This document shows, piece by piece, positions 28,165-35,744 of a stretch of DNA of 64,000 bases; the stretch's first letter is position 1; each line of letters starts with the position of its first letter. Origin of the DNA: Bacteroidetes bacterium GWA2_40_15 (GTDB lineage: Bacteria > Bacteroidota > Bacteroidia > Bacteroidales > VadinHA17); assembly GCA_001768195.1 (NCBI GenBank), contig MENI01000088.1, positions 43,846-107,845 of the forward strand. The letters are read 5' to 3'. The notes beneath the pieces are model-generated. The model was not told where the DNA came from, made no database searches, and worked only from the letters and a program-made list of their open reading frames with translations. The position numbers and the translations under genes were made by a program.

Positions 28165-29094
28165 ATGGGACAGACAATATTAGGTTCAGGTGGCGGTATC
28201 GGTGTTCCCTTAGCCAGGGAGTTGAAAAATTACACAGATCAGATCCGTCTTGTCAGCCGGAATCCAAAAAAGGTGAATGATACCGATGAACTATTCCCGG
28301 CTGATGTCAATGACTTAAGTCTGGTTGACCGTTCAATTGCCGGAAGTGAAGTGGTTTATGTGACCATCGGATTTCAATATAACCTCAAAGTATGGCAAAA
28401 AACATGGCCTTCCTTTATGCAGGAAGTAATTAATTCATGCATCAGGAATAATGCAAAACTGGTTTTCTTCGATAATGTCTATATGTATGAGAAACCATCA
28501 ATCCCGTTCATGACAGAAACTTCACCAATAAATCCACCAAGTGAAAAAGGGAAAGTAAGACAGCAAATTCGTGAAATGATCCTGAAGGAAGCTGAAAAAG
28601 GGAAACTTACTGCTTTGATAGCAAGATCTGCTGATTTTTATGGGCCTGAGAATAAAAACAGTTCTCTTACAATTATGGTTGCTGACAACCTTATGAAAGG
28701 CAAAAAAGCGCAGGTATTTGGTAATCCTGATAAAATCCATACATATACATATACCCCTGATGCTGCAAAAGCCACTGCAGTATTAGGTAACACTCATGAT
28801 GCATATAACCAGGAATGGCATGTACCTACCACAAAAGAAAAGGTTACAGTCCGGCGCTGGATAGAGCTGATCGCAAAAGAGCTTGATACAGAACCCAAAA
28901 TTCAGAATGTGCCGGCATGGATGATAAATATTTTGGGTGTTTTTGTTCCCATTATGAGAGAGTTCCCGGAGATGATATACCAGTATGAGCAGGATTATAT
29001 TTTCGACAGCAGCAAATTTGAAAAGCGGTTCGGGATAACATCAACCTCTCCCGAAGAAGGGATTAAAAGACTGGTTGAAAGCCTGAAAGAATAA
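28165..29094 (+). CDS. NAD(P)-binding SDR-type epimerase/dehydratase-like protein
   Basis: This is a 309-residue extended short-chain dehydrogenase-like protein. The N-terminal nucleotide-binding loop is LGSGGGIGVPLAREL, preceded by only a few residues. The second strand reads LVSRNPKK, and VTIGFQYNL and FFDNVYMYEK follow the Rossmann order. A YxxxK pair is not evident at the usual place; YGPENKN lies in the expected region, so it may be an atypical member acting as a reductase or a binding protein. It sits 35 bases upstream of the hemerythrin-like gene on the same strand and might share its transcript. Confidence 0.75.
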   Translation: MGQTILGSGGGIGVPLARELKNYTDQIRLVSRNPKKVNDTDELFPADVNDLSLVDRSIAGSEVVYVTIGFQYNLKVWQKTWPSFMQEVINSCIRNNAKLVFFDNVYMYEKPSIPFMTETSPINPPSEKGKVRQQIREMILKEAEKGKLTALIARSADFYGPENKNSSLTIMVADNLMKGKKAQVFGNPDKIHTYTYTPDAAKATAVLGNTHDAYNQEWHVPTTKEKVTVRRWIELIAKELDTEPKIQNVPAWMINILGVFVPIMREFPEMIYQYEQDYIFDSSKFEKRFGITSTSPEEGIKRLVESLKE

Positions 29095-29129
29095 TCTATT
29101 AAGGATTTCATTCACTTAACTTTCGGTCA

Positions 29130-29837
29130 ATGTATCTTACAGATAAAACATATATTAAATCTGATATGAAAATATCGGATATTATCAGAGAGAATCCCTC
29201 AATTATTCTCGTCCTTGAACATTTTGGAATAGAGGATACCCTGCATGAAAAGTCAGTATCGCAGCTGTGCAAACAAGCCGGGATAGGAGAACTCCTGTTC
29301 ATTGTCATATGCAATCTCTACAATGGATTTGCCTTCAATGAACCTGATAAATTAAGTAATTCAGATATCCCGGTTATTATTTCATACCTGAATAACAGCC
29401 ACCTCTATTATAAAAATGAAAAATATCCGGAGATCATCGCTTACATAAGGCAATTGAATGCTTACGGCCACTCCAGAGAGATAAAACTGGCCGAGGTATT
29501 TTTCAACGAGTATTTTGAGGAGGTTATAGAACATCTTGATTATGAGGATAAAATTGCCTTCCCATATTTTTATCAGCTCTTCGAGGATAACAGGATTAAA
29601 TCCAATGATGGCTATTCTGCTTCCAGCTATTTAAAACATCATTCTGATGTTGAATCAAAGCTTACGGATTTTAAGAACCTCCTTTTAAAGCACCTTCATA
29701 TAAATAATCAGGGACCTGTTAAAAGAAAGCTTCTATACTCACTGTTTGAACTGGAATTTGATCTGAAAATTCATTCCATGATTGAAGAACAGGTTCTGAT
29801 ACCTCTTGTCATCTCAATCGAAAACAGAAACCTCTGA
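29130..29837 (+). CDS. hemerythrin-like diiron protein (RIC/YtfE-like)
   Basis: This 235-residue protein has an N-terminal region (about 8-70) like the ScdA_N/DUF542 domain but without its paired Cys, then a four-helix hemerythrin-like domain. Possible diiron ligands are in order: His91 (NNSHLYY), His135 and Glu139 (EHLDYED), His170/His171 (KHHSDVE), His215 and Glu219 (HSMIEEQ). This is the set expected for a diiron site that binds O2 or NO, or donates iron in RIC proteins. The stop overlaps the next start (TGATG at 29835-29839), which strongly suggests that it acts with the LuxR-type regulator, perhaps as its sensor. Confidence 0.85.
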   Translation: MYLTDKTYIKSDMKISDIIRENPSIILVLEHFGIEDTLHEKSVSQLCKQAGIGELLFIVICNLYNGFAFNEPDKLSNSDIPVIISYLNNSHLYYKNEKYPEIIAYIRQLNAYGHSREIKLAEVFFNEYFEEVIEHLDYEDKIAFPYFYQLFEDNRIKSNDGYSASSYLKHHSDVESKLTDFKNLLLKHLHINNQGPVKRKLLYSLFELEFDLKIHSMIEEQVLIPLVISIENRNL

Positions 29838-30433
29838 TGCAATCCGGTGTTTTCAATATAGGAATAATTGAGCCTTCTGACCTTCTGTACGAAGGGTTGA
29901 CCAATATACTCCTGAAGTATAAGTCGAGACTCAGATTATACAGAATAGATGAACTTGATGATTATTCACGATCAATTCCTCATATTGATTTTGATCTGAT
30001 AATCCTGAACACATCTCTTATACAAAACAGGATAAAAATATTCAGGAATTTAAAAAGAGAAAAACCTGATATCCGCTGGATAGGAATTATGCATTCGTTA
30101 ATTAATGCAGAAACACTGACCGAGTTTGATGATATCATCCGTATAGATGAAAATGGTGAAACTATCTGTAAAAAAATATTCAGGTTTTCAGATACTAATA
30201 AGACACCTCCCTCTTCAACGCAGCAAAAATCACTTTCAGAGAGAGAGACGGATGTTCTTAAGCTACTCTCAGGGGGGCTCTCAAATAAAGAAATAGCCGA
30301 CACCTTAAATATCAGCATTCACACAGTCATAAGTCACCGCAAGAACATATCCCAAAAAACCGGGATAAAGAGCCAGTCAGGTCTCACCATTTACGCAATA
30401 TCGAACAACATAATCTTTCTCGATAAGATCTGA
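29837..30433 (+). CDS. LuxR-type transcription regulator with degenerate receiver
   Basis: This 198-residue protein has an N-terminal receiver-like half (about 5-120) and a C-terminal LuxR/GerE helix-turn-helix (about 135-195; LSERETDVLKLLSGGLSNKEIADTL, then HTVISHRKNISQK). In the receiver half the phospho-acceptor position appears to be Asn58 (DLIILNTSL) and the acidic pair after strand 1 is reduced to IIEPSD. Phosphorylation by a histidine kinase is therefore unlikely, and no kinase gene is nearby. It is translationally coupled to the hemerythrin-like gene. It probably controls the porin and flavoprotein genes that follow. Confidence 0.88.
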   Translation: MQSGVFNIGIIEPSDLLYEGLTNILLKYKSRLRLYRIDELDDYSRSIPHIDFDLIILNTSLIQNRIKIFRNLKREKPDIRWIGIMHSLINAETLTEFDDIIRIDENGETICKKIFRFSDTNKTPPSSTQQKSLSERETDVLKLLSGGLSNKEIADTLNISIHTVISHRKNISQKTGIKSQSGLTIYAISNNIIFLDKI

Positions 30434-30492
30434 GGAACAACTTCTTATCGTTTTTAGGGATTCCCGGGAACAAAAATCATTACTTATTGGGA

Positions 30493-30523
30493 TTGCCGCC
30501 TGGCAGCATCAGTGTTTTCTTTG
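30493..30523 (+). promoter_or_regulatory. putative promoter for porin-flavoprotein genes
   Basis: TTG at 30493-30495 and TTTCTTTG at 30516-30523 are 20 bases apart, which fits the Bacteroidota -33/-7 layout (TTG, N19-21, TAnnTTTG) with one mismatch in the -7 element. The start of transcription would be near 30530, some 25 bases before the porin ATG. Confidence 0.45.
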
Positions 30524-30555
30524 CAGAGCAACTTTAATTATTAAATCTGCATAAA

Positions 30556-31764
30556 ATGAAAAAGATTATAATCTTTATAGCCCTGGCTTATGTAAATACA
30601 ATGATGATGCTGGCGCAGGGACAAGATTCTACCGGTACAGAATATCTGAACAGTGCCGGGATAATGCTAAATAATGATGGCAAACTCAATATCGGAGGAT
30701 ATGGAGAAGTTCACTATAATCAGCCTCTGAAAAATTATCAAAAAGATCTTGGAACACTTGATGTTCACAGAATTGTAATGTTCCTGGGTTACAATTTTTC
30801 GAAAAAAACTCAATTTGTATCAGAAATTGAATTTGAATATGCAAAGGAGGTCTGGATTGAACAGGCATTTCTACAGCACAGAATAAATAATTTCATCAAC
30901 TTCCGGGCTGGTTTGCTTCTGGTACCAATGGGGATTATAAATGAATATCATGAACCAACGACGTTCAATGGTGTTGAAAGACCTGTTATCGACAACAAAT
31001 TGTCTCTCAGTACATGGCGGGAAGTAGGCTTTGGATTGTCAGGCAATATACTGCCTGCTACATTGAAATATCAGGTGTATGCCTTTGGGGGGTTAAATGG
31101 CTATGATACAAAAGCAATTTTCAACGGATCTGCCGGATTGAGAGAAGGGCGTCAGAAAGGATCAAAAGCCTATGTCAGCTCACCTGCCGTGACAGGTAAA
31201 ATCGAATTTTACGGAATAAAGAACCTTAATATAGGTCTTTCAGGATATTTAAGCAAATCGCAGAGCAGATTGTTTGGGAAACTACAGGACGACGATACAA
31301 ATCAGAAACTAAAAGCTGATTCCTCCGTTGTCGGAATTGCAATGGTTGGCGCCGATGCAAGATTCCGGCTCAAAGGAGTTGAAATGAGAGGACAGGTTTA
31401 CTATACATCCCTCTCAAATACTGAACAATATAACACATTTACCCGGACAGGAACAGCCAACAATGATCTTGGAAAATCCATGATGGGGTATTATTTAGAG
31501 GCGGGATATAATGTTTTATATCTGATTAACTCAATTAAACAGGAGCTGGTGCCATTCGTAAGGTATGAGTTTTATAACACCCATCATTCCGTTGATAAGA
31601 TAACTGCAGTGAACCTGAATTACAAAAACCGATTAATAACCACAGGATTAACTTTCAGGTTAAATTCCATGGCTGTTATTAAATCCGATATACAGTTTAT
31701 TAAATCTGCTGTTTCAGAGGAATATAGTAAGACTTTTAATGCCGGGATAGGCGTAATGTTTTGA
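30556..31764 (+). CDS. outer-membrane porin (phosphate-selective porin O/P-like)
   Basis: This is a 402-residue protein with a signal peptide (about 1-21, MMLAQGQ) and a run of amphipathic beta strands, including GKLNIGGYGEVHY at the first strand and TFNAGIGVMF with a terminal Phe for BAM recognition. The length and strand pattern suit a 16-strand porin of the OprP/OprO type, but no anion-selectivity residues can be assigned. It lies 122 bases after the LuxR gene, with its own putative promoter, and is followed after 12 bases by the FMN-binding gene; the two are likely one transcript. Confidence 0.75.
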   Translation: MKKIIIFIALAYVNTMMMLAQGQDSTGTEYLNSAGIMLNNDGKLNIGGYGEVHYNQPLKNYQKDLGTLDVHRIVMFLGYNFSKKTQFVSEIEFEYAKEVWIEQAFLQHRINNFINFRAGLLLVPMGIINEYHEPTTFNGVERPVIDNKLSLSTWREVGFGLSGNILPATLKYQVYAFGGLNGYDTKAIFNGSAGLREGRQKGSKAYVSSPAVTGKIEFYGIKNLNIGLSGYLSKSQSRLFGKLQDDDTNQKLKADSSVVGIAMVGADARFRLKGVEMRGQVYYTSLSNTEQYNTFTRTGTANNDLGKSMMGYYLEAGYNVLYLINSIKQELVPFVRYEFYNTHHSVDKITAVNLNYKNRLITTGLTFRLNSMAVIKSDIQFIKSAVSEEYSKTFNAGIGVMF

Positions 31765-31776
31765 AACTAAAATCAA

Positions 31777-32358
31777 ATGAAATCATTAATAATACTATTA
31801 GTTTGCATTACATCATTACTTACAAACAGTCAGTCTGATTATGAGGTGGATTATAAACCCAGATTGCTGCTTAAAGAGCTGGATGACCGTTCATGCAGGG
31901 AGGACTTTGAACTTCGGGAATTAAAGCTGCCCGACACATTAGCCGGAATTTACAGAATTTACGGAAAATTCTTTGAAGTCATATGCAATGAAAAGAGAAT
32001 TTCCACTGTATATATTGGAAGAGTATACTGTTGCAGAGCAGGAGGTTGTGTCAATCAGTTCGTGAAAGAAAGTGAAGCTGACTTCGAGTATTTTGACTAT
32101 TTCATACTGTTCGGTTTACACAATAAGATCTCCTCAGTAAGGATTTACAATTATGCAGCAACCCATGGCCAGGAAATAACAGCCAAAGGATGGCTGAATC
32201 AGTTTACAGGATTTGATGGAACACGGAGTCTTCGTGTCGGTAAAGAAATAGATTCAGTTTCGGGCGCAACAATTTCTGTAAATGGACTGGTTGCTGACGT
32301 TCAGGAAAAAACTGCCATTCTGAGAAAAACAGAATTGTCATACAGACTTCAGGAATAA
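31777..32358 (+). CDS. exported FMN-binding (probably flavinylated) protein
   Basis: This is a 193-residue protein with a signal peptide (about 1-19). The C-terminal half is an FMN-binding domain like NqrC/RnfG: KEIDSVSGATIS at 157-167, containing the ApbE flavinylation motif DxxSGAT (Asp159, Ser162-Thr165). The FMN would be bound to Thr165 outside the cytoplasm. The middle part has a Cys cluster (Cys70, Cys85, Cys86, Cys91 in YCCRAGGCVN) that is not usual for this family and might bind a metal. With the porin it suggests periplasmic electron transfer. No ApbE gene is in the window. Confidence 0.82.
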   Translation: MKSLIILLVCITSLLTNSQSDYEVDYKPRLLLKELDDRSCREDFELRELKLPDTLAGIYRIYGKFFEVICNEKRISTVYIGRVYCCRAGGCVNQFVKESEADFEYFDYFILFGLHNKISSVRIYNYAATHGQEITAKGWLNQFTGFDGTRSLRVGKEIDSVSGATISVNGLVADVQEKTAILRKTELSYRLQE

Positions 32359-32473
32359 CAGGGATACCTGAAGAAGCTCCGGTTATTTTATACCAATTTA
32401 TTTAATTTATTGAAAATAAATGCAATAATCCGATATTAAAATGTACCTTGCGCAAAATTTAATAAAATCAATT

Positions 32474-32665
32474 ATGAGTAAAGGAACAGTAAAATTCTTT
32501 AATGAATCAAAAGGATTCGGATTCATTAAAGACGAAAATTCATCAAAAGAGTACTTTGTGCATTCGTCAGGTTTACATGACAGTATAAAGGAAAATGACG
32601 TTGTGACCTTTGAGCTTGAAAATGGCAAAAAAGGCTTAAATGCAGTAAATGTTAAACTTGCTTAG
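32474..32665 (+). CDS. cold-shock protein (CspA family)
   Basis: This 63-residue single cold-shock domain binds single-stranded RNA/DNA and acts as an RNA chaperone. RNP1 is SKGFGFIK and RNP2 is KEYFVHSSGL; the protein opens with MSKGTVKFFNES. The ATG at 32474 gives the usual length; an upstream in-frame ATG at 32441 would add 11 unrelated residues. A TACCTTG at 32444-32450 resembles a -7 element. A terminator follows the stop. Confidence 0.95.
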   Translation: MSKGTVKFFNESKGFGFIKDENSSKEYFVHSSGLHDSIKENDVVTFELENGKKGLNAVNVKLA

Positions 32666-32693
32666 TTTATCTTTTTGATCATTTAATATCGTT

Positions 32694-32719
32694 AGTCCCG
32701 CTAACCGCGGGACTTTTTA
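32694..32719 (+). terminator. intrinsic terminator after the cold-shock gene
   Basis: AGTCCCGC (32694-32701) pairs with GCGGGACT (32707-32714) in an 8-bp GC-rich stem with a five-base loop, followed by five T. It is 28 bases after the cold-shock stop codon. Confidence 0.9.
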
Positions 32720-32735
32720 TTTAAACCTGAGATTT

Positions 32736-32894
32736 ATGCTGGAAAGAAAAATAAATATTGTTAAATCACCCGACTTGTCGAAACTGAGGGAAGTTGTTAT
32801 TGACCACCGCACAAAAATTTATATATCTCCTGATGCGGATATCGAGAAAGCAAAAGAGAGTTACCTGAACAGGATAGCAAGGAAGAAGCCATAA
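32736..32894 (+). CDS. small ORF, 52 residues, unknown
   Basis: A complete ATG-to-TAA frame encodes a basic 52-residue peptide (begins MLERKINIVKSPDLS, ends RIARKKP). It lies just after the cold-shock terminator and ends 2 bases before the stop of the opposing cold-shock-domain gene, filling the gap neatly. Charged residues are evenly spread, as in a small soluble protein, and the sequence looks coding rather than random. No family recognised and no strong ribosome-binding site seen; it would need its own promoter or read-through. Confidence 0.5.
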   Translation: MLERKINIVKSPDLSKLREVVIDHRTKIYISPDADIEKAKESYLNRIARKKP

Positions 32895-32896
32895 TA

Positions 32897-33352
32897 TTAC
32901 TCCTTAAAGAGCTTGACCTTAATGGCAGCCGGACCTTTATTCCCTTTGCCTATTTCAAAACTTACGATACTATTCTCCTCTACAGGTTCAAGGAGGCTGT
33001 TGGCATGAACAAATATACTCTGTCCGGAACTCATGTCCCTGATAAAACCATAACCTTTTGATCTGTTATATGTTGTAACAATTCCTTTCCTTATATAATC
33101 CGGTGTTGCCGAAGCGTTATTTTTAGTTGCGCTGAGCTCAATACTTTCAACAGCAACGATAATCTTCTTGTCAGGGTCCGGAGGTGTTGATGTTAACTTA
33201 CCGAATTCGTCAACATAAGCAATCATGTCATTGAAATTGCTCTTTTTGCCTTCACTCTTTCTCTTAGCCCGTTTCTGCTCTTTATCTTTTCTCTTTTTAT
33301 CCTTCTTCGTCCGTACCTCTTTTTTATTGAATGTCTCCTGTGATCTTCCCAT
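32897..33352 (-). CDS. cold-shock-domain protein with basic N-terminal extension
   Basis: This 151-residue protein has a highly Lys/Arg-rich N-terminal tail (about 1-40; KKDKKRKDKEQKRAKRKS), a linker, and a C-terminal cold-shock domain (about 85-150; SKGYGFIRD as RNP1, SIFVHANSL as RNP2, FEIGKGNKGPAAIKVKL). The tail probably gives nonspecific RNA or ribosome binding. This longer type is common in Bacteroidota beside simple CspA. It converges with the small ORF and has a putative promoter about 130 bases upstream, leaving a long 5' leader as in many cold-shock genes. Confidence 0.9.
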   Translation of the reverse strand: MGRSQETFNKKEVRTKKDKKRKDKEQKRAKRKSEGKKSNFNDMIAYVDEFGKLTSTPPDPDKKIIVAVESIELSATKNNASATPDYIRKGIVTTYNRSKGYGFIRDMSSGQSIFVHANSLLEPVEENSIVSFEIGKGNKGPAAIKVKLFKE

Positions 33353-33478
33353 TTTTATGTTTAAGTATGATTATTTATTAAATCTGTTATCAGTTAAACC
33401 AGGATCTTGTACAGTGATAAACTAACCGGACCAGGGATTAGCAGAATAATGCGCAAAATCGTAAAACTGATTTTATGT

Positions 33479-33486
33479 CAAAGGTA
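33479..33486 (-). promoter_or_regulatory. putative -7 element for the cold-shock-domain gene
   Basis: On the minus strand the site reads TACCTTTG, an exact TAnnTTTG match. Transcription would start near 33472 and leave a leader of about 120 bases before the ATG at 33352. No clear -33 box at the standard distance. Confidence 0.35.
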
Positions 33487-33585
33487 CAACAAAATATCGG
33501 GAATTACATTTACCGGTCTGATCACTTGAATGTCATAAGGATTGTTCAGATAATTAATTGTTTATAAAATTTACAGGTTTATTTG

Positions 33586-33594
33586 TATCTTTGC
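33586..33594 (+). promoter_or_regulatory. putative -7 element directly at the start codon
   Basis: TATCTTTGC matches the extended Bacteroidota -7 consensus TAnnTTTGC and ends 3 bases before the ATG at 33598. If used, the transcript would begin at or next to the start codon and be leaderless or nearly so. A TTG at 33558-33560 is 25 bases away, longer than the usual 19-21. Confidence 0.35.
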
Positions 33595-33597
33595 AGA

Positions 33598-33840
33598 ATG
33601 AAGAATGAAATTAACATACCGGTTCCCAAAGAGGAAGATATAACTGCGTTAAATAAACGCAGAGATAATTATGCGGTTACCAGGGACTTACAGGCTCTGG
33701 AATTTAACGACGCAATTATAAAAAGGCTTCAGGCAGAAGCCAGGCATCTGATTAAATGTGATAAATGCGGTAAGGAATTTCCTTCAGAGACTGCTACCGG
33801 CACCTCTCTGACCTGCCCGGAGTGTATTGATCAAGCCTAA
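33598..33840 (+). CDS. small zinc-ribbon protein
   Basis: This is an 80-residue soluble protein. The C-terminal half holds CDKCGKEF and CPEC, a CxxC-x(18-20)-CxxC zinc ribbon. The N-terminal half is a charged helix (KEEDITALNKRRDNY). It has no known enzymatic role; such small ribbons may bind nucleic acid or protein. The ATG at 33598 is chosen over an upstream TTG because it gives a normal polar N-terminus; the nearby -7 element supports a start very close to it. Confidence 0.7.
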   Translation: MKNEINIPVPKEEDITALNKRRDNYAVTRDLQALEFNDAIIKRLQAEARHLIKCDKCGKEFPSETATGTSLTCPECIDQA

Positions 33841-33878
33841 ATAGCTCATCCTCATGCAACTATTGTGCCATGGATGTA

Positions 33879-34916
33879 CTATAATTTACTTATTCTGCTT
33901 ATCAGGTTCCTTATCTCATCATTAGCCGCGACCTCAGTTGCTGACTTGCCACTTTCATTTTTCAGGGATGTATCTGCACCCTTATCCAGTAAAACCTTAA
34001 CTACATCTGTATGCCCGTTTGCTGAAGCTATCATTAATGAGGTAGTACCCTGATTTGTTTTCTGGTTAACATCGGCACCATTATCAAGAAGAAGTCTGAC
34101 AATCTCAGCATGTCCTCTTATTGAAGCTGCCAGAAGGGGACTAAGCCCGTCATTCGTTTTCATCTTAACATCAGCACCATGTTCCAGCAAAAGCTTAACT
34201 ATTTCATATCTGCCGTCCTGTGAGGAAACAAAAAGAGGGGTTGCTCCTCTTCTTGTTTTTGCCTCGATATCAGCATCTTTTTCAAGCAAAACTGCCACAA
34301 TTTCGGGGTACCCCAGTGAAGATGCAATAAATAAAGGAGTTGCGCCCCTGTTAGTCGGAATATCAACTGAGGCACCTTTTTCTGTTAAATATTTCACAGC
34401 ATCAGCCTTCCCGTATTGTGAAGCTATGAAAAGGGCGGTGAATTCCCCGTTCGATTTAAAATCAATCTGTGCTCCATTTTCAATTAACAGCTCTATTATA
34501 GTGGTATGCCCCTGCTGCGATGCCATATAAAGTGCCGTAGAACGTGTAATGTTAAGTTCATCCACTTTTGCGCCTTTCATCAGTAGAGCTTTTACTATTT
34601 CACTATGACCGTTCCTTGAGGCCATATGTAAGGCAGTGAATCCCTCATTTGATTTCAGATCGATCCTGGCCCCTCTGTCCATCAGCCAGCTTGCAACTCC
34701 GGTGCATCCGTTAACAGAGCTGTACATTAACATGGTACCTCCGGCTTTGTCCTTGTAGTCAAGATCATCAATCCTGCCTAACATTTTATAAGCCTTTTCA
34801 CAGTTCTTTTCTTTCAGGGCATCTATTATCTTCCCGGCGGGGATTAACTCCTGGCTCAGAACTGCATTTACAGCGATAGAAAAAGACATAATCAGGAATA
34901 AGAGTGACATTTTCAT
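33879..34916 (-). CDS. exported ankyrin-repeat protein
   Basis: This is a 345-residue protein with a signal peptide (about 1-20, AVLSQ) and then roughly eight and a half ankyrin repeats of 33 residues (helices such as FTALHMASRNGHSEIVKALL and ATPLFIASSLGYPEIVAVLL, each ending with a GADVN-type turn). It is entirely repeat after the first 60 residues. Ankyrin repeats bind proteins; in the periplasm the partner is unknown. Periplasmic ankyrin proteins are sometimes linked to catalase or stress protection, but nothing nearby supports that here. Stands alone between divergent and convergent genes. Confidence 0.9.
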   Translation of the reverse strand: MKMSLLFLIMSFSIAVNAVLSQELIPAGKIIDALKEKNCEKAYKMLGRIDDLDYKDKAGGTMLMYSSVNGCTGVASWLMDRGARIDLKSNEGFTALHMASRNGHSEIVKALLMKGAKVDELNITRSTALYMASQQGHTTIIELLIENGAQIDFKSNGEFTALFIASQYGKADAVKYLTEKGASVDIPTNRGATPLFIASSLGYPEIVAVLLEKDADIEAKTRRGATPLFVSSQDGRYEIVKLLLEHGADVKMKTNDGLSPLLAASIRGHAEIVRLLLDNGADVNQKTNQGTTSLMIASANGHTDVVKVLLDKGADTSLKNESGKSATEVAANDEIRNLISRISKL

Positions 34917-35094
34917 AGCTATAGAGTTTAAAAATATTTGAAAAGAAATAACTTATTTAACAATTCACTGATATTGCTTGTTTTACCACATACAAGTTAT
35001 AAAAATCAGAATACTGACAATAAAAAGCTGATAGATATAACTTCGTTTTATGCATATTAATAAATTTACCGGGTAAAAGAGGTCTGTTCTATAT

Positions 35095-35736
35095 ATGGAT
35101 ACTGACAAAAGTTTCAGATTTGAAAAGAAGACCAGGATGGTTGTTCTTCTTACTGCTGTTACCATGGCAGTAGAGATCTTCTTCGGAATGAGGACTAACT
35201 CGATGGCCCTCCTTGCCGACGGGATACATATGGCTTCACATGTTATGGCATTAGGGTTGAGCTGGATCGCCTATATCCTTGTAAGGAAAGTAGCCACACA
35301 AGGCAAATTCAAAGGTGATTCAAATAAGATCCTGTCATTATCGGGATATAGCAGCGGCCTGATGCTATTGATCTTTGCCTTTGTCATCCTGGTGGAAGCA
35401 GTTCAGAGAATCATTGATCCTTCAGAAATACGCTTCAAAGAAGCAATTCTGGTAGCGATAACAGGACTTATTGTAAATATTGTCAGCGCCTTCATACTTC
35501 ATCATGAGCATGAACATTCGGATCATAACATCAGGGCTGCATACCTTCATGTTTTAGCGGATGCACTAACAAGTATTACAGCCATAATCGGACTGACTGC
35601 CGCACTGATCTGGGATATAATATGGTTAGATGCACTGGTAGGAATATTAGGTTCCTTTGTGATCATTAAATGGTCCATTTCTTTAATGAAAGATTCCGGA
35701 TCTGCTTTATTGGATATGGGTTCCGGAAAAGAGTAG
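35095..35736 (+). CDS. CDF-family cation transporter without C-terminal domain
   Basis: This 213-residue cation diffusion facilitator has six membrane helices. The metal-binding DGIH in TM2 (ALLADGIHM) and HVLAD in TM5 (AYLHVLADALTS) are present, giving the DxxxH/HxxxD site for Zn, Co or related ions. A His-rich loop HHEHEHSDH lies between TM4 and TM5. It resembles the DmeF subgroup, but stops at LLDMGSGKE right after TM6, so the cytoplasmic C-terminal dimerisation domain (about 80-100 residues) is absent. CDF proteins without this domain do exist and can work. It would export metal in exchange for protons at the inner membrane. Confidence 0.82.
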   Translation: MDTDKSFRFEKKTRMVVLLTAVTMAVEIFFGMRTNSMALLADGIHMASHVMALGLSWIAYILVRKVATQGKFKGDSNKILSLSGYSSGLMLLIFAFVILVEAVQRIIDPSEIRFKEAILVAITGLIVNIVSAFILHHEHEHSDHNIRAAYLHVLADALTSITAIIGLTAALIWDIIWLDALVGILGSFVIIKWSISLMKDSGSALLDMGSGKE

Positions 35737-35744
35737 CCGGAATA

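Noticed and set aside
33879-34916. Ankyrin and nearby genes as an anti-phage or toxin system
   Set aside because: The protein has a signal peptide and no nuclease, protease or ATPase partner is adjacent; neighbours are ordinary transport and metabolic genes.
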